The notes below the pieces were generated by a model. It ran no database searches, was not told where the DNA came from, and saw only the letters and a program-made list of their open reading frames with translations. Shown here one piece after another: positions 52,928 through 61,800 of a stretch of 64,000 nucleotides of DNA. The DNA comes from Actinomycetota bacterium (GTDB lineage: Bacteria; Actinomycetota; Acidimicrobiia; Acidimicrobiales; JAMCPL01), in contig JAMCPL010000030.1 in the NCBI GenBank assembly GCA_023379675.1, positions 1 to 64,000 of the forward strand, in the 5' to 3' direction. The first letter of the stretch is position 1. Every line of letters begins with the position of its first letter. A program made the translations under genes and the position numbers.

Positions 52928-53422
52928 ATGAACAATGACCTGTCAAAGTCGGCACCAGCGGATCCTGCAAGATTCGAATTATGGAAAGCACTTGTCAGGG
53001 TGGAGAGAATGCTGTCGGCAGCATTGGAAGCAAAGCTCGAGGCAAGTGAGGGTATAGGACTTACTGGATACGAGGCACTTGACGAACTGCATGCAGCGCC
53101 AGGGGGGAGGCTGCGCATGAACGAACTTGCTGCCTCCGTGATACTCACGCCCAGTGGCCTGACGCGTCTTGTGGACAGGCTCGAGATAGATGGCACGGTC
53201 ACGCGTGAATCCTGCCCCACGGACGGGCGCGGCTCCCATGTGCGTATTACTCCCAAGGGTGTGGCCCTGCTCAAGAGAGCGGAGGCGGCATATCAGTTGG
53301 AAGTTGCCCGCCATTTCGGTACCCGATTTACCGATGCCGATGCCCTTGCACTCAAGAAAGCCTGCGACCACATACTCGCCGACTCCAGGGCCGATACCAG
53401 GTCTGACCCAATCAGACCGTAA
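52928..53422 (+). CDS. MarR-family regulator
   Basis: The 164-residue winged-helix protein has ALDELHAAPGGRLRMNELAASVILTPSGLTRLVDRLEIDGTVTRE and a wing CPTDGRGSHVRIT, as in MarR. A TATAAT directly abuts the ATG at 52928, so the true start may lie further downstream or another promoter is used. It precedes the DUF2342 peptidase gene on the same strand, with a -10 for that gene between them. Confidence 0.82.
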   Translation: MNNDLSKSAPADPARFELWKALVRVERMLSAALEAKLEASEGIGLTGYEALDELHAAPGGRLRMNELAASVILTPSGLTRLVDRLEIDGTVTRESCPTDGRGSHVRITPKGVALLKRAEAAYQLEVARHFGTRFTDADALALKKACDHILADSRADTRSDPIRP

Positions 53423-53454
53423 GGCCTGCAAACACCTGCCGGCCCGGGAAGAAG

Positions 53455-53460
53455 TAGAAT
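53455..53460 (+). promoter_or_regulatory. -10 element of the DUF2342 gene
   Basis: TAGAAT is followed by 6 nt and the ATG at 53467. Confidence 0.55.
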
Positions 53461-53466
53461 GACCAC

Positions 53467-54615
53467 ATGAAAGCACCTGTAGCGTGGGAGGCGGCAACAC
53501 GGTTGTCCAGGTGGGCAGCGAGTTGCCCGCTAGGTCCTCCTCGTAATGAAAACGACTGCCACCCCATGAGTCTCTCCGAGTACGACCGCTTGGAAGGAAT
53601 CTTTGACAAGGCAAGCGCCCGAGCTGAGGAACTCGTTGTGGAACATACTGGGTTGATCCCGTTAATGACCAAGCGGCCTTGCTTCGAGGTGGTGGACCGC
53701 CAGCAGTGGTCAGAACGTAATATCGCAACATTTCGGACGATCCTGGATCGCGCGTTTGAAGACAATCCTTCCACTGTTTCGGGTGGCGCCGGGGGAATCA
53801 TACGAGGCATGCTATCGGGTCCCTCGTCATGGATAACGGGAAGCGAACTTGGTATCATGATAGGTTGGCTCTCCTATCGGGTACTTGGCCAATACGATTT
53901 ATTTGCTGGATCTTCACGCCAATACTCCGGCACGGAGACGGTTGCCGCTCCTGGGTCGGTATATTACGTCGGGCCAAATGTCCTCTCTATGCAACGAAAA
54001 TACGGGTTTGACCTGTACCCCTTCGGTCTATGGATAGCTCTTCACGAGACCACCCATCGCTGCCAACTCGAAGGAGTTCCCTGGCTGAAATCGTACCTCC
54101 TCGGCATTGTTGACAACCTACTCTCCCAGTTGGTGTCACCTGAACCTGACAGGATAGTCGCGGCCGTCAAGAGAGCATCCTCTGGTGAGGTTTCTCCACG
54201 CAAGCTGCTCGCTCAGGGCGGATTGGTTACGCTACTTGCAGACGACATGCAGCTGGAAAACCTTAGAAAGCTACAAGCAGCTATGAGCTTGCTCGAAGGG
54301 CACGGAGACGTGGTGATGGACGATGCTGCTGTGGATATCCGTGAAGAAGCAGTGGTATTCTCCAGGGTGCTCAAGGAGAGAAGAAGGAGTGGGGGAATAA
54401 TCATGCGGTTTTTCCAGGAGTTGCTTGGAATAAATGCAAAATTACTCCAGTACGAGAAAGGGGCAGCCTTCCTGCGCGAGCTTCAACGTACTGGTGGCCA
54501 GAGCATCCTCTCAAGGCTGTGGGAAGAGCCAGCCAACCTGCCCTCCCTTGACGAGTTGGAGCAACCTACGCTATGGCTGGACCGTATGGAGGCTCGCGCA
54601 GTGCACGTACACTGA
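53467..54615 (+). CDS. DUF2342 zinc-dependent metallopeptidase-like protein
   Basis: Actinobacterial family also listed as F420 biosynthesis-associated, of unproven role. The 382-residue product carries HETTH within LWIALHETTHRCQLEGVPWL, a HExxH zinc-peptidase motif, and downstream SLLEGHGDVVMDDA, which supplies the likely third ligand. GSELGIMIGWLSYRVLGQYD is another family block. It has no signal peptide. The ATG at 53467 is the only in-frame start with promoter support; ATG at codon 34 is an alternative. Confidence 0.85.
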   Translation: MKAPVAWEAATRLSRWAASCPLGPPRNENDCHPMSLSEYDRLEGIFDKASARAEELVVEHTGLIPLMTKRPCFEVVDRQQWSERNIATFRTILDRAFEDNPSTVSGGAGGIIRGMLSGPSSWITGSELGIMIGWLSYRVLGQYDLFAGSSRQYSGTETVAAPGSVYYVGPNVLSMQRKYGFDLYPFGLWIALHETTHRCQLEGVPWLKSYLLGIVDNLLSQLVSPEPDRIVAAVKRASSGEVSPRKLLAQGGLVTLLADDMQLENLRKLQAAMSLLEGHGDVVMDDAAVDIREEAVVFSRVLKERRRSGGIIMRFFQELLGINAKLLQYEKGAAFLRELQRTGGQSILSRLWEEPANLPSLDELEQPTLWLDRMEARAVHVH

Positions 54616-54784
54616 ACTTTCCGTCACGATGCTGTCCCTGTGACAGGTCTTAACCTGACTCGTAGCGCGGTAAAATGCCGCCTGCCGTTCTCACGGCGCT
54701 ACAGCCACAGCAGCATCATAACGCCTCCTGCCTGTACATTGGCAGGTAAGGTCGACATTACTACAGTCTGTATTGCGGGTATGC

Positions 54785-54988
54785 CTAAGCCGTCTTCCTA
54801 ACCCTTGCTCTCGGAGCCACTCTTGCCTCATGCCGGTAACAGAACTCACCAGGATTGTATATGGACAACCTGGTCCGGCATCCGTCCTGCCTACATATCC
54901 GGCCCTTCTTGAAGGTGGGAACAGGCTGCCCCCACTCGACCAGTGGAGTGGCCCCTACGGAGTCATTGCGTTGAATACTGTTCTCCAT
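54785..54988 (-). CDS. Small putative zinc-binding protein
   Basis: The 67-residue product has ICRQDGCRTRLSIYNPGEFCYRHE: Cys-x4-Cys, then Cys-x2-His, a compact zinc-knuckle-like arrangement that I recall from small actinobacterial hypothetical proteins. A basic tail RVAPRARVRKTA may contact nucleic acid. TGTAAT lies 5 nt before the ATG. No operon partner. Confidence 0.6.
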   Translation of the reverse strand: MENSIQRNDSVGATPLVEWGQPVPTFKKGRICRQDGCRTRLSIYNPGEFCYRHEARVAPRARVRKTA

Positions 54989-55141
54989 ACTGTATTACAA
55001 CGCCGGCATTGGCCCGATTATTTCATCATCCGGGGTGGTTGTAGATTGTTTAATGGTGACGGCAGAATAATTCGGGAACAACCAATACGCAGGCCGCGCA
55101 ATTACTCCTGACGTGCACCATTATTATGACGTCAGTGGGGG

Positions 55142-55972
55142 ATGGTTACGACTGAGGTGAAACCTGCTGCAGGCAAGATGTTGACTCCACATGATAATAC
55201 TGGTACGGAAACCAGCTCCCACGTCTATAAAAACGTCGGCAACATAATTGCGCGAATAATGCGGATCCGTGTTTTAGCAGCGGGGTCCCTGGCAATTTTG
55301 GCATTCTTTGCAGTAGCATTGGCCATCCTGGTTGTATCTGTGCCATCCGTATCCAATGCGCCCCTGCTTGCCAGGCACATCCTGGCTGACCACAATGGGC
55401 GGCCCTTGCCTGTTCCGGTTCCGTCACACCTTGCTGATGCAGTAGTGGCCATCGAAGACCAGCAACTGTTCACTCCACCAGGATTCGACATCGCTGCAGG
55501 CATTGGACGATACCTGTTCGCGCACTTGAAGGGTGCAACCAGTCAGGGTGGAAGCACCATTCCGCAGCAGCTGGCCAAACTGCTCTACACTGGACAAGGC
55601 AACGGCATACCGCAAAAAATAGAGCAGGTGGGCATCGCTCTCAAGCTGGAAATTGAATATTCTCACGAGCAGATACTGTCGATGTATCTGAATGTTGCAT
55701 ATTTTGGGGACGGTGCCTGGGGTGCGCAGCAGGCTTCGGAGAGATACTTTGGAAAGTCCGCGTCGGCGTTGTCATGGGGGCAGGCATGCATGCTTGCCGG
55801 GATGCTGCAAGCACCCTCACTGTATGATCCCTTGAGTCATTATGCTCTGGCTCGCAGCCGCGAGCTTGATGTAATTAAGCAACTGGTATCTACTGGCAAG
55901 TTGAGTGCTGGATCCGCTCGGGCGGTGGCAGCCTCATCTCTGGGCTTGTCGGTAACAATACCACGGTCGTGA
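55142..55972 (+). CDS. Monofunctional peptidoglycan glycosyltransferase (GT51)
   Basis: The 276-residue protein has a cytoplasmic N-terminus of about 38 residues, a membrane anchor (VLAAGSLAILAFFAVALAILVVSV, about 44-67) and a GT51 domain outside. It polymerises lipid II into glycan strands. Motifs are VVAIEDQQLFTPPGFD (catalytic Glu), TSQGGSTIPQQLAKLL, KLEIEYSHEQILSMYLNVAYFG and WGAQQASERYFGKSASALS. No transpeptidase domain follows, so it is monofunctional. Its neighbours are unrelated. Confidence 0.88.
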   Translation: MVTTEVKPAAGKMLTPHDNTGTETSSHVYKNVGNIIARIMRIRVLAAGSLAILAFFAVALAILVVSVPSVSNAPLLARHILADHNGRPLPVPVPSHLADAVVAIEDQQLFTPPGFDIAAGIGRYLFAHLKGATSQGGSTIPQQLAKLLYTGQGNGIPQKIEQVGIALKLEIEYSHEQILSMYLNVAYFGDGAWGAQQASERYFGKSASALSWGQACMLAGMLQAPSLYDPLSHYALARSRELDVIKQLVSTGKLSAGSARAVAASSLGLSVTIPRS

Positions 55973-56192
55973 ACACACGACCCTCTAAACGGGTCACGCC
56001 CAGGTGTCTGGTGTGTTTCGCGAGATCGGACCGGCAGGCATCAATCCGCAAATGGCTGAGATGCCCGGCCTTACTAACAACCGTTTCCAGCCTATCAAGC
56101 CCTGTGAAACGCCCACTACTAGATTGGAGTATGCTTGTACAGTAGTGTCCGGCATCCAAGGTATATGAATAATTGGAGTTGCTGGCAAACGA

Positions 56193-56270
56193 GGTCCTGT
56201 AGTGCAGCCTGGAGTGCACGTCGGCCTGTCAAGCCGAAGGTCGCGGGTTCAAATCCCGTCAGGACCGCCA
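56193..56270 (+). tRNA. tRNA-Asp (anticodon GTC), CCA encoded
   Basis: The acceptor GGTCCTG pairs with CAGGACC; the anticodon loop CTGTCAA gives GTC; the T-arm is GCGGG TTCAAAT CCCGT; CCA is encoded at 56268-56270. An integrase relic lies just downstream. Confidence 0.95.
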
Positions 56271-56336
56271 GATAAGTGCAGGTCACATGGTATAAATGAG
56301 GAGTGGAGATAGGCAAGCACTTATGGCAATCCTTAA

Positions 56337-56625
56337 ATTATGGCTCTTCGGATTCTGGCGGGGTGTGCCCACCATCGGACGACGATTGATCCGATGACTC
56401 GCCAGTTCGGCTTGCTGGCATAGAGCAGTGCCCGTATCCGGTAGTTCTGGCTCTTCGGATTCCATCGGTTCCGGTATAGCGGGCCTGCCACTTGCCAGAG
56501 GGCATCTGACGTATTGTACCGAAGTGTTGTTTGGTGCGGTGTTTTGGTGGCGATCGTTATGCCTGTTTCTTCGCCGGTCGTCCTCGGCCACTCTTTTCGG
56601 AAGTGCTGCCGGTGTCTTTTGTCAT
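56337..56625 (-). pseudogene. Tyrosine recombinase (integrase) N-terminal relic
   Basis: On the minus strand an ATG at 56625 opens MTKDTGSTSEKSGRGRPAKKQA, reaches a TAA at 56557 and, in the same frame, continues KHRTKQHFGTIRQMPSGK and then WQARYTGTDGIRR. This is the AP2-like N-terminal arm of phage/ICE integrases. Similarity fades soon after, and a second stop comes at 56337. It lies about 70 bp from tRNA-Asp, a classic integration site. Confidence 0.6.
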
Positions 56626-56902
56626 GTCATTACTAGTCGAACAGAGGAAGCCCGATATACACATGTGAGTATTCACACTCGTCCGGTCGTCAGGTTGTTC
56701 TGGCACATATGTCATTAGGTGTAGTCGTAACGCTGCCATGGCGCGTGGCGGGAGCGTCACAATACGCCAACCGGCGACGGACTTTGGAGCATGTCCACCG
56801 TCACGGGGGGACGGTGCCTGGGCGCTGTGTGGGCAATAAGCTGACCTGCGGTTCTTTTCCCAATAAGCTGTTGGCTATACAGAATTATAGCATACTTCTA
56901 CC
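56626..56902. other. Intergenic region before vapB, nothing recognised
   Basis: No gene is seen. CATACT lies 7 nt before the vapB start and may be its -10 element. Confidence 0.35.
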
Positions 56903-57175
56903 ATGGCCTTGAACTTAAAGAACGCTGAGGTAGAGCATCTGGTAGAGGAGGTCACCCGCTTGACTGGCGAGACGAAGACCGAAGCTATTCGCCGAGCACT
57001 GGCTGAACGGCGTCAGCGTCTGGTGTACCGCCAGGCGTTCGATCGGCCGGCCAGTCGCGTGCATGCCTTTCTCGACCATGAGGTGTGGCCGGAGGTTTCC
57101 AAAGCAGAGCGCGGCAGGCGACTTACGAGAAGTGAGGAGGACGAGATACTCGGCTATGGCGAAGGAGGCGCATGA
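56903..57175 (+). CDS. vapB: VapB-type antitoxin
   Basis: The 90-residue product has an N-terminal segment LNLKNAEVEHLVEEVTRLTGETKTEAIRRALAERRQRL, matching the PSK/VapB transcription-factor-like antitoxin family, and a C-terminal region that would cover the toxin. It overlaps vapC by 4 bases. The two genes usually autoregulate their promoter. Confidence 0.85.
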   Translation: MALNLKNAEVEHLVEEVTRLTGETKTEAIRRALAERRQRLVYRQAFDRPASRVHAFLDHEVWPEVSKAERGRRLTRSEEDEILGYGEGGA

Positions 57176-57558
57176 TCGTCGATAGTTCGGCTCTCGTAGC
57201 CGTCATCTTCCAGGAGCCTGACTACGAGATCATCATCGACAAGCTGGTGGAATCAAGCGCCACGGGTATCGGCACGCCCACCCTTGTCGAGACCGGTATC
57301 ATCCTTGATGCCCGGCTTCGAAAGGATTCGCGTTTCCTGCTCACCCGCATGCTCGGCGAGTTCAACATAGTGGAAGTTCCCTTCGGTGAGTCTCACTGGC
57401 GTGAGTCGCTTGTTGCCTACCGCCGATTCGGACGCGGCCGGCACCGTGCCAACCTCAACTTCGGTGACTGCCTTTCGTACGCGGTTGTACGCCTTGCAAG
57501 CGAGCCGCTCCTCTTCGTAGGTAAGGACTTCGCAGCGACTGATCTCCCTTCTGCCTGA
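57172..57558 (+). CDS. vapC: VapC PIN-domain toxin
   Basis: The 128-residue PIN ribonuclease shows the acidic site residues: IVDSSALVAVI (Asp near 3), TLVETGIIL (Glu), NFGDCLSYAV (Asp) and FVGKDFAATD (Asp). VapC proteins cut tRNA or rRNA. It is coupled to vapB through an ATGA overlap. Just downstream lies IS66 debris, so the pair is part of an accessory patch. Confidence 0.88.
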   Translation: MIVDSSALVAVIFQEPDYEIIIDKLVESSATGIGTPTLVETGIILDARLRKDSRFLLTRMLGEFNIVEVPFGESHWRESLVAYRRFGRGRHRANLNFGDCLSYAVVRLASEPLLFVGKDFAATDLPSA

Positions 57559-57649
57559 CATCGCAGATCCCTGGGCGCGACTTGGGGAGTGTCTAGCTGA
57601 CGGAACCAGTTTACCTTATAAGGCCTTCTACTTATAGATGTGTCGTATG

Positions 57650-57945
57650 TCAGGATGTCACGCTGTTTGCGAATGACCTCCGTGTTCCGTTCTCCAACAA
57701 CCAGGCGGAATCTGATCTGCATATGGCCAACTCCGCAGAAGATTTCTGGGTCGTTCCGGGCAGCCGAAGGCACGAAACGCCTGGCTAGGAAATGCTTCTA
57801 CATCTTGATGCCGCCAAGCACGGCATCGACGCGATGGGCTGACTTCCATATGCGAGGCGAGGGCTTCCTGATCGCTGGAGACCCGACGCGAGAGCAGATT
57901 GAGCATTCCAGTAATTCTTTATCAGCAACTCAGAGCCCGCCGTAG
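57650..57945 (+). pseudogene. IS66-family transposase C-terminal relic
   Basis: One plus frame gives TLFANDLRVPFSNNQAESDL, the next PQKISGSFRAAEGTKRLAR, and another frame a short LDAAKHGIDAMG. This order matches the C-terminal end of IS66 TnpC. At least two frameshifts and a missing N-terminus make it a fossil. The remaining sequence to 58111 has no recognised gene. Confidence 0.55.
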
Positions 57946-58111
57946 CGGGCACGCCGTGACAAGGGAAAATTGGCTATTTTCGTGTCAGGGACTACGGTGA
58001 TGAGACAGGTGGTGATGATGAGGGCCTATACAACGGGCGGATTCAAAGACCAGACAATTCCCGACCCAGAGAAGATCGCAAGCAGACAGTATCCAAAGCA
58101 CTATGACTACA

Positions 58112-58387
58112 TCAGCGGTCATAATGCTTTGAGCAGGTCAGCAATCTCTTGCGGTCGCCATCCATCTGTTCAAACGTTAGGCGTATACTCCGATTTGCCG
58201 ATGCCGACCAAGAGCCCTCCTTGTCTCCTGCCAGCTTGTGGACTCGAAGCGAAGGATGCCGTTGATTTTGGTCAAGCAGTCGAAGTGCCTTGAGAATGGC
58301 CGAACGATCGCTTCTGGAGAAGTCTGTGGAGGCAAAGGTCTCAAGAAAGGTATCTGTAAAATCGAGTGACCGGTATTTGAAAGCCAC
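58112..58387 (-). CDS. RelE/ParE-like toxin
   Basis: The 91-residue product YRSLDFTDTFLETFASTDFSRSDRSAILKALRLLDQNQRHPSLR continues VHKLAGDKEGSWSASANRSIRLTF and ends LLTCSKHYDR. This is the pattern of RelE-superfamily toxins of the type that ends in SKHYD. A matching AbrB-like antitoxin gene lies 3 bp upstream. mRNA cleavage is inferred from the family. Confidence 0.75.
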   Translation of the reverse strand: MAFKYRSLDFTDTFLETFASTDFSRSDRSAILKALRLLDQNQRHPSLRVHKLAGDKEGSWSASANRSIRLTFEQMDGDRKRLLTCSKHYDR

Positions 58388-58390
58388 CGA

Positions 58391-58663
58391 TTATGTACCG
58401 AGCGAACGAAGATCGTCTTCGGAGAGATTATGGACCCTGCCCGCTCGCGAATCGCCGTGAGCACGTTCAAGCAACGCGCGGTGCTCAGGCGTATATGCCC
58501 ACGCGTCCTCGCGGCGCAATACAACGGCAGGACGAAGGATAATCGCATCCTGATCGGTATCAACCTCGACCGTCAACTCACTCTCCCCTTCAAGGCCAAG
58601 CGCGTGACGGATAGGTGCAGGTAATGTAATCCGGCCGTTTTCGTTCAGGGTAATCGTTCTCAT
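58391..58663 (-). CDS. AbrB/MazE-type antitoxin
   Basis: The 90-residue protein starts MRTITLNENGRITLPAPIRHALGLEGESELTVEVDTDQDAIILRP, a SpoVT-AbrB swapped-hairpin DNA-binding domain, and has a C-terminal toxin-binding region (SEDDLRSLGT). The start ATG is 7 nt after TACAAT; the longer frame carries no family similarity. It precedes a RelE-like toxin by 3 bp. Confidence 0.78.
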   Translation of the reverse strand: MRTITLNENGRITLPAPIRHALGLEGESELTVEVDTDQDAIILRPAVVLRREDAWAYTPEHRALLERAHGDSRAGRVHNLSEDDLRSLGT

Positions 58664-58670
58664 ATACTCT

Positions 58671-58676
58671 ATTGTA
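58671..58676 (-). promoter_or_regulatory. -10 element of the AbrB-type antitoxin gene
   Basis: TACAAT on the minus strand is followed by 7 nt and the ATG at 58663. Confidence 0.5.
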
Positions 58677-58875
58677 GCACTTTGACAAATAGGCGAATTG
58701 TCCAATCATCACATCGACACATAGGCTGGCTTTGCCGTGATAGAACTCCACAGGCATAGATTTCGTTATTCGGGACCACGCGTGAGTATTCCAGTCACTC
58801 TGTACCAGTTCGTTCCGATGGTAGTTGAAATGGATCCCAATGTCTGGACTGAGGTTTGATTTTCACAGGCGGCAG

Positions 58876-61800
58876 TTACGGCGTGAGGTAGGAGGCTGCA
58901 CGCGGAACTATGATGGAACCGACTGTCGCCACCCCTGCCGCCCCACCGGCGATGGTCCACCCTATAGGACCGAGTGGAGTGCAACCGAAGAATTGGCTGA
59001 CAACCGGAGTCTGCACCACCCCGATCAGCACGAGACTCGAAGCAAGAGTGGAACCGAGCACCAGGGGACTGCGGACTCCCACTACGGCTGTCTGGGCGAG
59101 CTGGGTTCCCACCAGTGCAGCCAGGGCGACCGTGCTCGCCCGCCGGCGCCTGCCCGTGGCCCTAGCCAGCATCCAGGCACCTGTTGCCCCGCCGGCAGTG
59201 GTGATAGCGCGTACAGCGATCTGTTTGCCAAGCGCCGATCCGAGGGAGGCATCGGGGCCCTCGTGAAGGAGTGATTCAGGATCGCGGCCCACTGGCGACT
59301 GCAGGGCAATTGTGATGGCCGGAAGCATATCGGTCAGTAGATTCACCAGCAGGAACTGCCGCGGACCCAGAGCAGATGCGCCAGTGATTGCTGCAGTTGT
59401 CACGCTGAATGCCACCTCACCGAGATTACCTCCCACCAGGATACCGAGGGCATCGCGTACCGATGCCCACATGGCCCGACCTTCTACGATGGCGTCCACA
59501 ATCGTCTCTATCCGATCATCGGTCACCACCAGGTCAGCAGCTTCCCGAGCCGCAGATGCACCCCGGCCTCCGAGAGCGATACCGGCATAGGCAAGCCGGA
59601 TTGCCGCGGCATCATTGGCCCCATCGCCCGTCATGGCTACTATGCGTCCAGCACTCTGCAGCGTCGTTACGATCCGTACTTTGTGAGCCGGGGTGACCCT
59701 GGCGAATACTGACACCGCGGGAATGATTTCCTGCAGCTCTGCATCGCTCATCGCATCCAGCTCGATTCCGGTCATGATTCGTTTGGAATCAAGAGATTCA
59801 GCTTCATGGCGTGCCGTGCCTCTGAGAATACCGAGTTCTCTGGCCACAGCCTCTGCGGTGCTAGGATGATCGCCAGTGATCATTACCACCTCTACGCCGG
59901 CTTGATACAGTTGCTCTACCGCAGCGGCTGCGGTGGGACGCACGTGATCCGCCATCCCCAGGAAGCCGAGTAGTTCGAGATCGGCCACCCGCTCATCCAC
60001 AAGGTTGCCACGTGCCGTAGCATTTCTTTGAGCCACCGCCAGCACTCGTAGCCCCTTGCCTGCCAAACGCTCGACTTCGACATCGAGTCGCTGTCGAACC
60101 CTACTTCCCAATTTCACAGATCCATCAGGCGAACGCCATGTCGTGCAACGCGGCAAGATCACTTCGGGGGCTCCCTTGGCTGCTACCAGCGACCCATTTC
60201 GACCCGTACCAACCACGGCATGGAAGCCACGGCTCGGTTCGAAAGCCAATTCGCTGACTTGCAGCCAGCCATCAATCTCGTCATCCGCCTTCACCCCTGC
60301 CCTGGCGGCCCCTTCTACGACAGCTTGATCGGTGGCATGAGGCAGGACCTCGCTGCCTTCGCATGATGGGCTGGCTCGAAGTGCCGCCGTCACGACGGCG
60401 CGAGTGGTGGGGCCGACATTTTCTATTGAATCGTCATGTATCCCATCGGATATTCGTTGTAGAGCGATATGCCCTGCTGTAAGTGTGCCTGTTTTGTCGA
60501 AACACAGTACATCGACACGGCCCAATGCTTCAATGGTATGGGGATTACGCACGAGTGCTCCCCTCTCGGAGAGCCGCCGAGCTGATGCGAGCTGAGCGGC
60601 GTTGGCAAGCAGGGGAAGTCCTTCAGGGACCGCAGCCACCATCAGGCTGACTCCCGAACCGACCGCTCGACGTAGTGGAAGCCCCCGTAGGAGCCCAAGT
60701 CCTGTCACCACTGCACCGCTTGCAACGGTCGCCGGTACGGTCAGAGCACTGATTCTCGCCAGACGCGCCTCGACTCCGCTGCGAGGAGCCTCGGGTGCTT
60801 CAGCAAGACCTTTTCGGGACTCGGTCGATTGGCCTAGCGCCACCACCACCGCTAGAGCGCTACCAGCTACTACCGTTGTTCCTTCGTAAAGCATGCATGT
60901 ACGATCGGCTACAGCCATGCCCGGCGTCGCGGCCGCCTGTTTCAGTACCGGGAACGACTCCCCCGTAAGCGACGACTCATCGACTTCGCACGATACGGCT
61001 TCCAGGATACGGCAATCAGCGGGCACTTGATCACCGCTCGAAAGCTCGACCACGTCTCCCCACACGAGTGTTTCGTGTCTGATATCTACACGCATTCCAG
61101 AGCGACGAACGCCTACGGTGATGGTGCCCTTAGCCTCCAACTGTTCGAGGGCGACCTCGGTCCGAAGCCGTTGAGCAGCGCCAATGGCAGCGTTGACTCC
61201 AGTCACCCCTGCCACGAGCACGGCATCTGTTACCGAACCGACGGCTGCCGACAGGCCGGCCCCTACTGCCAGTATCGGAGTGAGAGGGTTTGCCAGCTCG
61301 TCGAAGAGTGCCTGGGTTGCCTTGATGACGAAAGGTCGCTGCGGGACGGCAGTTGTCTCACGACGGCGAGCCTCTTCTGCGTCAAGTCCTTTCGAAGAAC
61401 TACTCAGTGCAGAGATAACGGCTTCGGATGGCATAGCGTGCCACGGTGGTGCGGCAACAGGCATCGGGACACGGCGATGTGCCGCGGTCGAAGCGGACAG
61501 GACCGAGGTGGCCTGGGCAGCGAGAGCGGCCATGTTTACCGGGAGGGCAGCACGTCGACTTGCAGTCACGGGAAGTCCCGTGAGTGCCCATACTCCACCA
61601 ATCCCGGAGCCCGCGAGAGAAAGCATTACACTACGATGGCTTGCTTGACGAGCCAGCCGGGCTGCCTGTACGATCAGGAACGCTGGCCCCAGGTCTTCCC
61701 CGGCCAGCAGATGGGCGCCCCAAGGGGGGTCATGAGCTCGTCCCGTGAGACCAAAACCGCAGTCTGCCGCATGTAGCGCTCCCCGCGCTTCACCGCCGGA

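Noticed and set aside
55890-56219. Minus-strand frame downstream of the GT51 gene
   Set aside because: It overlaps the end of the GT51 gene and part of tRNA-Asp and has no similarity or ribosome-binding site.
56119-56316. Minus-strand frame containing GFEPATFGLTGRRALQ
   Set aside because: It is antisense to tRNA-Asp. Such frames are a well-known false protein family created by tRNA genes.
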